Notes: a model not told the origin generated them from the sequence alone. 64,000 nt of DNA from Pyxicephalus adspersus (GCF_032062135.1 NC_092869.1:49009371-49073370), one strand, 5' to 3'. Numbered from the stretch's first letter, positions 24,036 through 34,935 are shown. Numbers and translations: made by a program.

Positions 24036-24790
24036 CTCACCCCTAGTCACTGTCCCCATTAGATTTCCTTAATAATTCCAGTTCAGGCAAATTCCTGCAA
24101 AAAACAAAAGGTGTTTTTTCTACTTTCACATTAATTAGGGTTTGTTCTTTCTGCAATACCATTGTAACAGTACAGAAGAAGCAAAAGCATTCCTCAGACT
24201 GGCTTATGTGCACTTTGTTGAAATGTATCAGAACTTTGCTCTGTATGAGGGAGAACAGTATACATGGGGTGGTCATACATACATTGGGATTCTTTCCTAG
24301 CATCTAAACATTCATAGGACCACACATCTGAGTGAATTAGAAGCCCGGTTTGTTGGACTTGGCCGTTGATTCTTTTGACATTACTTTCAAGAATGGGAAC
24401 ATATAGTACATCTTGGATAGGTGTCTATCTGGTGACAGGGACAGAGGTCCATGTGGATAAAATTCCCCTATTCCTATACAGACTATATACTGTCCATCGG
24501 CCATTGTAATCCATTCTGTTCTGCTTTGATCAAGCCAAGTGAAGAAATTTTTATCATTGGTCATGTGACATGCAGCTCCGGAGTCAATGCGCAAAGTGAA
24601 AGATGATATAGGACCTCTTAGGAATAAAAGGCACAATGAAGGGTATTTTACATTATTTTTTAAAACTTGTTCTTTTGTTATTAGCCAAGTCACTTTTGCC
24701 CATTCATTCTAACTTGTTATATTCTGAAGTTTGCCTTTAGCATTTTTCAGGGTAAGCTTACCATCAAGATGAGCATCAAATGCTGGAGTA
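24036..24790 (-). pseudogene. Ty1/copia-type gag-pol remnant (protease and integrase start)
   Basis: Read on the minus strand, a gag-end-like LTLKNAKGKLQNI (about 24720-24760) is followed by an aspartic protease block IDSGAACHMTNDKNFFTWLD (24530-24590). TMADGQYI and an altered LYVP-type segment come next. The integrase entry IHSD, then after a small frameshift CGPMNV, lies at about 24305-24345. SLIQSKVLIHF sits farther on and INVKVEK...FFCRNLPEL-type residues near 24060-24120. This order (protease before integrase, IDSGA..HMTND, IHSDxCGPM) is diagnostic of Ty1/copia. The protease would cleave the polyprotein and the integrase insert the cDNA. Reverse transcriptase and long terminal repeats were not found. 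Stops and frameshifts make it inactive. Confidence 0.8.
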
Positions 24791-24910
24791 TATGTCTCAT
24801 ATAACAATGCTGCTAAATGAAATGATTTCCTCTCCCAAACATTATGGCATTCCACCATTTCTCAGGTATCTATTACACTGTCTGGTGGAAGAAAGTCCCA
24901 AAGCCCAAGT

Positions 24911-25252
24911 CTGTGGGGGCAGTGTTACGATCTGGGGTACCTGTGGGGGCAGTGTTATGATCTGGGGGGGGGGGCAGTGTTATGATCTAGGGTGCCTATG
25001 GGGGACAGTGTTACGATCTATGGTGCCTTTGGGGGGGCAGTGTTATGATCTAGGGCAGTGGTCAGCAACCTTTTGGATGTCACAGACCACTAATTTCACG
25101 GACTCCGGAATGCACATGCGCAGAGAGCAGTGTCTCACTTAAAGGGGAACAAGCTTCTCTCAGAATGATGTCAAGATGCCAGAACCCCCCACTCTGGTGT
25201 GGTTGGTGACCTCTGATCTAGCGTGCCTTTGGAGGGCAATGTAATGAATTGG
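24911..25252 (+). repeat. 25-32 bp minisatellite inside transposase, interrupted by MITE
   Basis: The unit is about GGGGGCAGTGTTATGATCTG followed by GGGTGCCTTT. GGCAGTG-type starts lie at about 24918, 24948, 24973, 25004 and 25036. A degenerate sixth copy resumes after the MITE at about 25234. Each unit codes for a version of GGSVMIWG, so the array arose from transposase sequence. G-run length changes cause the uneven period. Confidence 0.8.
25056..25215. mobile_element. hAT-type MITE with 8-bp target duplication
   Basis: Terminal inverted repeats are CAGTGGTCAGCAACC on the left and GGTTGGTGACCTCTG on the right, matching at 13 of 15 positions. The flanks are ATCTAGGG (25048-25055) and ATCTAGCG (25216-25223), an 8-base duplication with one mismatch. 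The host minisatellite continues in phase after the second copy. CAGNGGTC-type ends and an 8-base duplication are typical of hAT elements. At 160 bases it has no coding capacity and would have needed a transposase in trans. Confidence 0.82.
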
Positions 25253-25490
25253 GATTACTTTCCTATGAATGGATTGTTTTTTCTTCCCTGATGGCACAGA
25301 CAAATTCCAAGATGGCAATTCCATGAATAATCAGGGTCAAATTTTGGAAAGCATGAGGCATTATTTCACGTTGACTGTCCAGACTGAACCTTATTAAAAT
25401 TCTTTGGGGTACGCTGGAGAAGACTTTACTGACTGTTCCATCATCAATACAAGATCTTGGGGGGAAAACAGTACAGCCCCATCCACTGCC

Positions 25491-26453
25491 ACCCCCGTTT
25501 CTATACTACTGGGCCACCATGGGTAGAAGCTACATGTAGTGCCCCCCCAGGCAGTTCACTGGAATTAGGTAACTGCACTGTAACCTCACCACCATTCTCA
25601 GCATAGCCGGCGTCTGTTACTGGTGGGACTGCCAGGTGAAAACAAAAGTAGAAGCCTCAAAAATAAAGAGAACTAAGCCATATAATAAATATTTGTTCTT
25701 TGATTTGGAAACACTTTGAACTGTATAATTGTCAGGCTAGTTGAGTGATGGCTTTCACATGGTGACTTCTGAAGCAGTGACTTGTGTCTTGTCATATATA
25801 ACCAGACAGCGGAGAATTCGAACTGCTGAAAGTGTTTGTTTAGCGAATTAGATTTAGTAACATTGGATACTCTTACATCTCAAAGTATCAGATTTACTGG
25901 GCTCTTTGTGTAGAAATCAGTGGGAGACATAAGGGGAAAGTTGATATGATTTATGGGCTCGGTCAGTATTCATGTCAGGTCTCAGACACTTTCCCTCAAT
26001 TATGTTTGGCAATGGGACACTTTGAAAACACTTGCGATGTTTAAATGTTCTTGGTTGATATTTGAAAATATGTTCTAATTGTTTGGAACTTTCATTTTAC
26101 AGCCATTTTAAATGACATTGTTGATGTTATAGTGGAGGGGGAGAGATCTTGGTAGTTGTGCACTTCATGGTGATATCAACAAACTGGTGTCAAAGATTCA
26201 TCTGGGCACTTTATAGGCAATTAGAATAAGTTCATATGAAGTTTGAGGCAAAAGTGCATCCATGGCTCGCATGGTCATGGGAGGTTCAGTTTTCTGGCAA
26301 CGTTTGCTAAAGATATCATAGTGCGGTCCTGTGACTTGGGCTATGGACACACATCAGATGATCATTGCATGGATAGAACAGAGAAGTAGAAAATCTGTGT
26401 GTGCAGCGGTCACCCAATGACATTTATTATTCTGCCATGGTGGGCATGCCATG
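25491..26453. other. No recognisable feature
   Basis: Unique-looking DNA without gene, array or recognised transposon. Confidence 0.5.
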
Positions 26454-26793
26454 CCGGGCAGCACGGTGGCTCAGTGGGTAGCACTCTGCCCTTTACAGCA
26501 CTGGATTCCAGGTTTGAATCTCGGCCAGGACACTATCTGCATGGAGTTTGCAAGTTCTCCCCGTGTCTGCTTGGGTGTCCTCCGGTACTCCGGTTTCCTC
26601 CCACATCCCAAAAACATGCAGTTAGGTTAATTGGCTTCCCCTCGAAAATTGAGCCTACAATAATGACATATGACTATGGTAGGGTCATTAGATTGTGAGC
26701 TCCTTTGAGGGACAGTTAGTGACATGACTATCGACTTTGTACATTGCTGCGTAATATGATGGTGCTATATAAATACTGGGTAATAATAATAAA
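26454..26793 (+). repeat. tRNA-derived SINE, complete copy
   Basis: The head has an A box TGGCTCAGTGGG (26467-26478) and a B box GGTTTGAATCTC (26511-26522), 44 bases apart as in tRNA-derived promoters for RNA polymerase III. The body has CTGCATGGAGTTTGC, CTCCCCGTGTCTGCTTGGG, GGTTTCCTCCCACATCCC and AAAAACATGC. The tail has GACTATGGTAGGGTCATTAG, ATTGTGAGCTCC, GGTGCTATATAAATACTG and a TAATAATAATAA end. This is the reference copy for the fragments at 2812-3352, 17899-18470, 20420-20585, 32461-32525, 40058-40205 and 57059-57350. Whether it is still transcribed cannot be told. Confidence 0.8.
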
Positions 26794-26796
26794 ATA

Positions 26797-26960
26797 TTGG
26801 ACTGATGAATGACTGCAGTGCACTCTTATGGAGGAGCACAGCAAAACACTGCTCCCCTTCCCTTCTCCATAGAAGGACCCTTTGTACATTCAGCTATCAC
26901 TGGAAATGATCATGAATCAGATTGTTTCCAGCAACAATTATCTGATATCTGTATGGGGCA
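26797..26960 (+). repeat. Dispersed repeat R3, copy 1
   Basis: Shared with 46318-46505: TGATGAATGAC, TGGAGGNGAGC-like, CTTCTCCATAGAA, ATCACTGGAAATGATCATGAA, TTGTTTCCAGC and CTGATATCTGTA, all in the same order. Its class is unknown. Confidence 0.55.
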
Positions 26961-29900
26961 ATAAAGTAGGTGCATTCTGAAGGGGGTATGCCCAGAGCTG
27001 ATAGGTAACCCATAAGGCAAGGAAGGCAGTGCATACAGCAGGCTGACAACTCTTCTGCTAATTGCAAGGCAGGGGTTGCAGTTGCAGCAGTTGAGTTGTC
27101 TGGTTGAAACAAATGTCTCTAGCAGGATCCTTTATTTGAAGTTCCTCAACAAAAGTGATGTCAAACTAATGGTCCTTTTTCCACCTTGTAAAGGAGATTA
27201 TATTCACCTAAATTCATTGTCTAGGTGTCTGCACCATTCTAGGTGAAATAGACCCCTGATCTACAAGTTACCCACTTTGGCTGGTCCCCAGTGGTCCCAT
27301 TGCCCCTTTTATGGATCTCAAGAGGACCCTACTGCAGGCAATAACGTGTAACCAAGTCAAGTAGACTGGACAGCTGAGAAGAAACCCCTGTAAACAGAGG
27401 AACGGAGAAGTCTATGACATGATCATGTGCTGGTGTCACATAAATTCGGCTTTAGGTAAGTCATTTGTATGGCGGTGGTCAGTTAGAGAAGAAGTGAGGG
27501 TGTTATCAGGATTATCTAGGAGATGAGCTTCAGTAAACCTTTCACAAAAATGGATCCAATCATGTTGCCAAACCAAAAAAAATTTCATACATTGTTACCC
27601 CTACGGAATACCGTAATTTTCCCTAAAATGGTCCCAGAGCAAATTTTGTACTTTGTTCTCCTTTTGTCCAGCTTGTGCTCAAGGGGCAAATATAGAAGGG
27701 CTGCGGTAAAGAAAGTGAAGGGTCATTGGTGGGAACCATGACGGTTGTGGTCGCTATGCTAAGCATTTTTATGTGTTATAATGAAAATATTACAGCCTTG
27801 ATAGTTGGACAAATGCCACCTCTATTAGACATGGCCTAGGTGGCCCTGTATGGTTCTTTAAGGCTTCTGAAAGGCCGCTTCCATAGTAAAATGAGGAACC
27901 GATAAATGGAAGCACCATTGGCCATCATTTCAGGCAACCGGAATAAGATTTCCCCAAGCCTCACCGCCAGAACAAGATGTAGCAAAAAATGTAGACGGTC
28001 CGGGGTGAAGGTATTGGGCCTTCGCCTGCACTTTGCTGCCTGTGTGCCCCACTGATTGATGTCGTAAAAGGAACCGGTTAAGTAAAGCATTAAAGTAAAC
28101 ACAGATTGTCAGCGGTAGAAGTTTGTGGGAACACTTACCAGACCACAGGAGCTTAAAGCTTTGCCTCGTTTTACATTACATTTAATATATTTTTACTGGA
28201 AGCTGTGTAATGATGGCTGATTTCATAAAGTTAAATTAAAACTTTCCAGTAGGAGGTACGTTACATCTGTTCCTTTCAAACAATTTACTTTTTCTCCGTT
28301 TTATCATCACTTAACCACTTCTAAGAGCTGCACCGGGCAATGGGATGTAACATGTAAATAGCTTGAGATCACACACGTTCATCAAAAGGAAATGCAGCTG
28401 TCTAGCAGAAAGTTCAGACTCGGTCTGCTCATTTATTTCCTTCATTCATGTCTCCAAAGGAGCTTGCAATCGGGTGACTCCCATAATAAATGCGCTGAGG
28501 GGCAAATTTCATTGGAAGGCAATTGCTTTTCCAACAAGAAGGGTTTTAGACAGCGGGCTGTGGCAAATATACAGTGGGGGCCCCCAGTGCACAGCATTAC
28601 AGCTCTCTGCACCCCACCCCTGCCATTCTGTCATGTTGGGTCCCAGGGAAGGCGCTTACCAGCCATACATCCCAGCCATACATCCCAGCAAGTATGCAAC
28701 ACAGACAAAGAAAAACCTTTTATTAAGCTGATATGTCACCGTGTACAGCAACTGCATTAAAAAAGAAAAACGTCATCATTAACAAAACATCCTTAAGCCC
28801 CAGCTGATGACTTGGTCTGGGCTGAGACTATCCTGTCAGTCTGCTGCAAGCAGGAGCAAGCATTTCTTCAGTCTCTTCTCCCCCAGTGACTACAATAGGG
28901 TAACTTTGACCCAAGGTGAGGGGTTGCAGAAGGGCTGATCTATGTAACGTTTGCAAACAGGTAATAGCTGTAAAAGCGCCAGGATTTACATGATTGTGTC
29001 ATCTCTAAGCCGCCATCTTTGTCCTGGAAGTAAATGGTGAGCCTAGATGATGGATTTGATGATAAGGACCAGGGTGAGTACTGCCATCTCTATGGAATGA
29101 ATAATTGGTAATATTTAGCATGTGTGTGCGTAACATTCACACTGCATCTCTTGCTAGGTTCACTTGAACAGAATGCAGAAGGTGCCATCTTTGCTCGGCC
29201 TTCATCCAGGGTCAATGTGATGAAAACTCATGTCTGACATGGATCAGCCCTTGTGATACCTTGGGACAATGGTACATTGTAGCAGTCTGACCACAGGAAG
29301 TCCTAAAGGTGTTTTTCAGGAATAGTCAGAGCTTATTCAAATACCCTTGCATTTATTCACAATTCTATGTTCCTGACGGGTCCCCTTTAATGTCACATTT
29401 TTGTGTGTTCTTGCTTCGGTAAACAAACATAGAAACACAGGATGTATAGTCAGATCTGTTTCCGAGCCATTTACTAATTATCGAGCCTTACTAGCACCGG
29501 CACTACGTATGGCTTTAATGGAAATTTCCACTCATTTCATCCCATATGATCTACAAGACGTCCACGGAATGACGAATTTCTAGGTATTACTAATTGACTC
29601 ATTTTATAGATCCCATTAAACAGACTTTAAAACATTACAGATTTATTACAGTTGTAAATAATGTCATTTCATGTCACTCCGTTTTGAGCAGTTTAAGGGG
29701 ACCTCCGGTCATAAAGGCCAACTCCCACTCGTTTAACAATTTCTGGCTATGTATCTGTGTCTCAGCTCAATATATTTGGATTTGTGACTTTGCTTCAACA
29801 CCTTCCTTACCCACGTCTATTGAAAAGTGCTTGTCAAGTGAATCAGCCATTGGAGAATTGGAGAAGAGGCCTGGTGATGGAAAATCCAGAAGATGATACG

Positions 29901-30039
29901 ATCATCCATACAAAAGTCCTTCAATGCAAAAATTTGTCAATATATTCTTATTGTCACCCCCTTAGGAAAGTCTTCTTCCAGTCCAATTTTCACCTGATTG
30001 TTGTAAGAATCAGCCACACAAGTCTAGAGGGGTTTCCCA
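26961..30039. other. Repeat-poor interval, possible regulatory DNA, no supported gene
   Basis: No transposon protein or tandem array is seen. 28140-28560 and 29400-29690 are free of recognised repeats and of mixed composition. Two overlapping 122-codon frames at 28363-28760 have no recognised motif and are in different frames, so neither is convincing. Confidence 0.4.
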
Positions 30040-30765
30040 AATAAAAGTGCCCCCTACATTGGTGGTATGTGAAGAATTGCCCCTTATGTTGGTATCCCTA
30101 TACATTGGTGATCAGTGTGGTGCCCCCTTACTGTGGTATCAGTGCTAAATGCCCCCTTGGTATTTAGCAGTAAAGTTTCCCATTAAATTGGTAGTCATTG
30201 AAGAAGTGTCCTAATATTGATGGTCAGTGTAGGGCCCCAAATTGGCATTCAGCAGTGAAGTGACCCTCAGATTAGTAGTCAGTAAAGAAGCAACACTTAA
30301 ACTGGTGGTAAACGTGGTGCCCCATTATATTAGTGTGTGCCCCTATATGGGGTTCCAGTGGAGTCCCGTTACATGGGTGATCAGTGGTGAAGTGTTCCCC
30401 TATAGTGGTGGGTAGTAGTAGTTAGTGGTCCCCTCACATGGTCAGTAAAGCAGGGCCCCTTATACCAGTGGCTAGTGTAATGCCTCCTCACACTTGTCAT
30501 TGTAGAAGAGTTTACATTGCTCCTTTTATATTAGTAGTTAGTAGAAGTGCCCTTTGTGGTCAGTGTGGGGTCTCCCTCAAAAGTAGTGTCCCCTTACATT
30601 GAAGTCAGTGGTGAAGTGTCCCCTTATATTGGTGACAGTGTAGTGCCCCCTTACATTGGTTTGCCCCCTTGCATTGTAGTACCATCCTACATGGTGGTCC
30701 TTAGAGAATTGACCCTCTACATGGCCGTTAGTGGGGACATGCCATTTCCTGGTGGTTGTTGAGAG
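30040..30765. repeat. Degenerate about 30-bp minisatellite (CCCCTTACATTGGTGGTCAG type)
   Basis: Variants of GTGCCCCCTTACATTGGTGG followed by TCAGTG recur more than twenty times across 700 bases, with heavy substitution and indels. Examples are 30090-30135, 30560-30620 and 30620-30665. The cleanest copies are at the right end, where expansion was probably latest. Confidence 0.75.
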
Positions 30766-31815
30766 ATTCATAGATTATTGGTGCACAAGGGTTACTTACC
30801 TGAGAGAGGAAACACTCCACCTGTTCTGGCATAGCTGGGCAGGAAACTAAGCCATCTGATGGTACCTGACACTGCCTATATCATGGCACCCAGGGCGGGG
30901 GGCACCATTGCCTAGAACAGCATGATGCCAAATGTTTGCCCCAAGGGCAGTTGGATTGAGCCATGTGATCATCTAAGGTATCAATGCTTTACACATGAAA
31001 AGAATCAACATACAAATAAAACAATTCATATTTAAACCAAAAGCTCCCCCAAAGAGCAGGCTGGTCTGTTCCCCATCAATATCTTCAAGCAAAAATCTTT
31101 TTGGTAGTGAGGTTACACCGAGTCTGCCAGCTGATAAAGCCGGGGCCCTTTGTCTTTCTGTCTTATGAACTTTGAATTGAACTCTTGCACCGGATCTGAT
31201 CTGAATGAAATGTCATATGGCAGACCTGATGCTTATCTTTTAAACGTTTCCTTTGTCTCTTTCATTCTCCGAGCTCCAGCCTCCTGCTTTATTGTCAGTG
31301 CTTGGCGGCTTTGATCTTGCCTGGAGCTTCAGAGAGTCACAAAACCTTTTCCATTGCTGGGACAAACATAAGGACACAAGTATCCCATCCTAAGCAAACA
31401 GACAAGGGGCCACTTCTTCTGCCCCTGGAGAGCAACAGGGTGACCTCACAATCCATTGTCTCCCATTACATTATGGGAACATTCACACAGGTATTCCCAC
31501 AAAAAGTGATGTACACCTGCGATAGGCAACTTCCTTTGTGCGTGTGATGAAAGCTGAGAGATTATAGGTCACAAGCCCATGTAGGTTTAAAGGGCCAAAC
31601 GGATCTATTCACTGAGGTGCATTGTAGGAATCTGGGTGTTTGTGAAACACGCTTTGTACCCCCAAGCACCAAGACAATGGAGCTCTTCAGGCACAAGTGT
31701 TGGGGATGCACAGTAACGCTCTACTATGCGCCGTGGTGTACTGTGCCGGGAAAACAATGCTGCATGATTTTAGGAAATTCCGGTGCATTAGCAACCTATT
31801 TATTTTTAATAAGCT

Positions 31816-31816
<1 letters not shown>
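30766..31816. other. No recognisable gene
   Basis: Unique-looking DNA. 31140-31330 is repeat-poor. Nothing else can be supported. Confidence 0.45.

Positions 31817-31858
<42 letters not shown>
31817..31858 (+). repeat. (ATT)n microsatellite
   Basis: About thirteen uninterrupted ATT units, immediately next to the TTAA-type MITE that follows. Confidence 0.9.
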
Positions 31859-31859
<1 letters not shown>

Positions 31860-32453
31860 AACCTCCTGAGCGGGTCATTTCTTTGTGGATTTTTATGTCT
31901 AAAAGCGGTACATTGTTTTTGACGAAAATGTATTTTACAGAATAATAATAGTATGAGTATAAACACAAAATCATGTCAAAATAATAAATGAATCAAAAAA
32001 AATTTTTTTTTTCATTTTTAAAATATAAAAAAATAAATAAATAATATACTCATACTAATATATATACTGTAAAATAAATCTTCATGCAAGACAATGTACT
32101 GCTTTTACACATATAAATCCAATGTATTGCGTTCAATACAGTTATTTTGTATTGAATGCAATACAAATGGATTTTGAATTTTCCGCCCCGCCAGCAACGT
32201 ACACACGCACCGACGTCCCCGGGAACTCCCCTGATGACTCATCGTGTGCAGAAGATGCCGGAGGAAGAAGAAAGAAGACGCAAAGGAAGAGAGAAGACAT
32301 GAAGGACAACGCGGGATGCTGGCGGATTGGGTAAGACCCGATTTACTATTTTTTTCTCATAGGTTTACCTACCGTCAGTATGACTAGGGGTTACCGCTTT
32401 TAGCGTCTTTTTTCTACCCAGAGTCACACTCGAGGTTACCGCCCAGGGTGTTA
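31859..32453. mobile_element. TTAA-type (piggyBac-like) non-autonomous element
   Basis: The left end TAACCTCCTGAGCGG and the inverted right end TAACACCCTGGGCGG agree at 12 of 15 positions. GGTTACCGC and CTCGAGTG-type motifs lie inside the right end, and TTA sequence abuts both ends, so a TTAA target is likely. Similar 0.6-kb repeats are common in ranoid genomes (from memory). A short open frame (32122-32334) is rich in basic and acidic residues and is probably not a gene. The family assignment is by ends only. Confidence 0.5.
32116..32173. repeat. Near-perfect hairpin inside the TTAA-type element
   Basis: The left arm AATCCAATGTATTGCGTTCA (continuing ATACA) pairs with the right arm TGTATTGAATGCAATACAAA (continuing TGGATT). 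The arms are about 25 bases, the loop is about 8, and there are only a few mismatches. Confidence 0.75.
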
Positions 32454-32460
32454 GAAAAAA

Positions 32461-32525
32461 GGATTTATATAGACAGACAGTGACACATGAGGAGAGGGCC
32501 CTGCCCCAAAGAGCTTACAGTTTCA
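32461..32525 (-). repeat. SINE tail fragment with internal deletion
   Basis: GGATTTATATAG is followed directly by ACAGACAGTGACACATGAGG and AGAGCTTACAG. The copy at 40058-40205 has about 50 more bases between these parts. Confidence 0.5.
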
Positions 32526-32885
32526 TGAATGCAATGAACACACGTGCACGTGAACATACACGTGCTTTACAATAATGACCCCTATACTTGAGGTTTATGT
32601 GACGTTAACTGCAAAAAAAGACGTATAATCCTAAAAACCAAACAAAAACAATTTAATTTGAAAGAAACATAAAAGTATGAGAACACAAGTGCATCGGATC
32701 ATCACATTGTGCAGTGCACCTTTTCCCAATGGAATGTAATAGACCAGCCATTCCCAGCCAGGGTTCCATAGATCCCCAGGAATACTCCAGAATTTTCTAG
32801 GGGTTCTTGGAAGTGTGGCTAATTGATCTCCAGTTTGTCAGTGCCTGCAAAGTTCCGGAGGCCAATGCCACTTGGTGGACCCAGC
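32526..32885. other. Interval with R1-like GGGTTCC block
   Basis: CCAGCCAGGGTTCCATAGA and CTAGGGGTTCTTGGAAGTG (about 32750-32815) resemble the end of a common hAT-type anuran repeat, from memory. Otherwise nothing is recognised. Confidence 0.35.
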
Positions 32886-33060
32886 TTCATGAAGTTGGGT
32901 GATCCAGCAAACCTGAAATGGATATGGTCCAGGATTGAAAACATTTGCTAACAAATAAATTACTTTTAAGAAATCCATTCCAGGTTTGCTGGATAACCCA
33001 GCTTCACTGTGAAAAGTGTATCCTCTCCAGCCCTGGGGAGCTTTAATAAATCAGGGCCTT
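32886..33060. mobile_element. Palindromic MITE copy, left end damaged
   Basis: GGGTGATCCAGCAAACCTGA and CCAGGTTTGCTGGATAACCC form the internal inverted pair. The right end is intact (CTGGGGAGCTTTAATAAATC, AGGGCC). The left terminal repeat is replaced by unrelated sequence. Confidence 0.72.
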
Positions 33061-34149
33061 TGGGCCTGTTGACATCACATCCATGATGGTGGCACCCAAC
33101 AGCCATCCCTGGGCTTAGAAATGTCTGCACAATAATGGCTTCTATAGTAAATAATACACATTAAACACATTAAATTCACATATAACCTCATAGAAAAACT
33201 ATTTTGCAACAAAACAGTTATGGTTAAAAATAATTACCTCTAGAAACGGATTGCAATAGAATATTAAAATACAAAGAGATTTGTGCATCCATTTTGTGTT
33301 CACTTTTTTAATTGTCTGTGGCTGCTTTATAAGTTTATTCATTGAATCTACGAGCGAATGCTCAGGGAATTGTGAATTGCAAGCCATTTACTATGTTTTT
33401 AATACCAAGCACTTTCCAAGCAGTCAATGTATCCCTTAAGGGGTTAAGCAAAGGTTACACAAGTTTCCAAAACCCAATCGGTATATGAATCAAACAAACC
33501 TCTGTTCTAAGTCATGCAAAGAAGGCTGGGCAAGGACCCTGTAGGCTAAAGCAACTGATTCTCATAATATGTAAATCGATTTTATAATTGCAGAATTAGA
33601 GCAATTTGCTTTCCTATTTTGTGAAATGAGAGCCGCAGTCTGACATGTCTGGAGTTCTGGGCCCATAAGAGTCTCTCCGTGTACGTATTAGATAGTATGT
33701 CAGTGAGAGTTCATAGCCGTGTCAGGATGAAGGGGTTCACTATGTGGGAATGAGTGCAAATTGCTCTGTTGATATTGGAGTATGGCAGCTTTGGGCGTGC
33801 GGAGCTTGGACAGCGTTCTTATGAAAAGGTCAAAGCTGCCCAGTGAACGGGCCCACAAGCCTCAGCTTCTGTCTGTGAGTCACTGATTCATTTAGGTATC
33901 ATTGCCACAAATCAGAGCCCGGGTGTGGTGCTTCCATGAGGTCATGGCAAAGGCAAATGGTCACTGGACTGCCAATGTATTCATCTATTTATAATTTATT
34001 ACCAAATCTACTTACAGTCCTCATTTCCATCCCCACACATACACACCCACAAACTGTCAGGCTGGGTTTTGGTTGTGTGATTCCCTAAACTTCCATTTCT
34101 GTGTCACCTCACGACTGCTTTTCTTGTTTTCCAGGACCGGAAATACTTG
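33061..34149. other. Repeat-poor interval, no gene
   Basis: No gene or array was recognised. 33400-33660 is repeat-free and includes ATATGTAAATCGATTTTATA, a transcription-factor-site-like AT core. The function is unknown. Confidence 0.4.
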
Positions 34150-34935
34150 TAGACTTTGGGGTCTGGAAGAAAGAGATCAGTTCAAATCCAGGGACCTGTT
34201 GTAAGGTCTTCAGGGGTCAAACCAGGTCTTAAGGAAAACGTGAGGAAAATTAAGATTAGGAACCTAAAGAAGGTTCTTCAGGGACTGGGTTTTGAGTCAT
34301 GTTGAGTCCAGTAGCCTAGAGTGACTGAAGTAAGTCTAGGCATTACAAGATTGAGTCAATTCCAGGAGCCTAAGAGAGTGTCCTCATTGGTAAAGTCACG
34401 TCCAAGAGCCTAGGAAAGGTTCTTTAAGGGCTACGTTTTGTTCAGAAGTCTACGGTGGGCTATTAGGAACCCATGTTGAGGAGTCTAGATCAAGTCCAGA
34501 AGACCAGGGTAGGGTCTACATGGTTCAAACTAAGTCTTAGGGAAAACATTTGGAGGTAAGTTGAGATCATGAGCCTAGAAAAGGTTCTTCAGGGGTCGAG
34601 CTTTGTCCAGAAGCCTATAAAGGGTTCTTAAGAAGCCATGTTGAGTAGCCTAGAGAAAAATAAATGAGACACTGAATTAAAGCCAGGCATTACAAGAATG
34701 AGTCAATTCCAGGAGCCAATGGGAGTGTCCGAAAGGGAAAAGTCACATCCAGGACCCCAGAGAGGGATCTTAGGAAGCCATGTTGTGAAGCCCAGAGGAA
34801 GATAATTGAGGCACTCAGTCCAGGCACTACAAGATTAAGTCAATTCTATGGGAATAAAGTAATGCATTCAAGAGCACAATCATGTCCAAGATAGAGTTCT
34901 TCAGGAGCTGAGTCACCTCCAGAAACCTAAAAAAA
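34150..34935. repeat. Degenerate minisatellite with long higher-order repeats
   Basis: Phrases such as GAGCCTAGAGAAGGTTCTTC, AAGTCACGTCCAAGAGCC and GAGTCAATTCCAGGAGCC recur in changing order. CATTACAAGA blocks lie at 34341, 34688 and, as CACTACAAGA, 34825. There is no fixed monomer; it looks like an old array rearranged by duplication of blocks. Confidence 0.7.

Larger units (their letters stand above)
24866..25490 (+). pseudogene. Tc1-like transposase remnant, internally expanded
   Basis: YYTVWWKKVPKPK at 24871-24909 fits the Tc1 stretch that precedes the GG(S/G)(I/V)MxWG block. GGSVTIWG follows at 24915-24938 after a small frameshift. The GGSVMIWG-coding segment is then repeated as a minisatellite. 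Beyond it are TDKFQDGN (about 25300-25325), in the position of the FQQDNxPxH box, and LNLIKILWGTLEKTL (25384-25428), in the position of DLNPIExLWxxLK. SSIQDLG lies at about 25438-25460. Tc1 transposases cut and paste DNA with a DDE triad. Here the third acidic residue is lost (IK where IE is usual), frames are broken and the N-terminal half is missing. Another IS630-type branch remains possible. Confidence 0.65.

Noticed and set aside
26454..26540. tRNA-like head considered as a tRNA gene
   Set aside because: A and B boxes are present, but no cloverleaf or anticodon stem is evident, and the unit continues as a dispersed 340-bp repeat.
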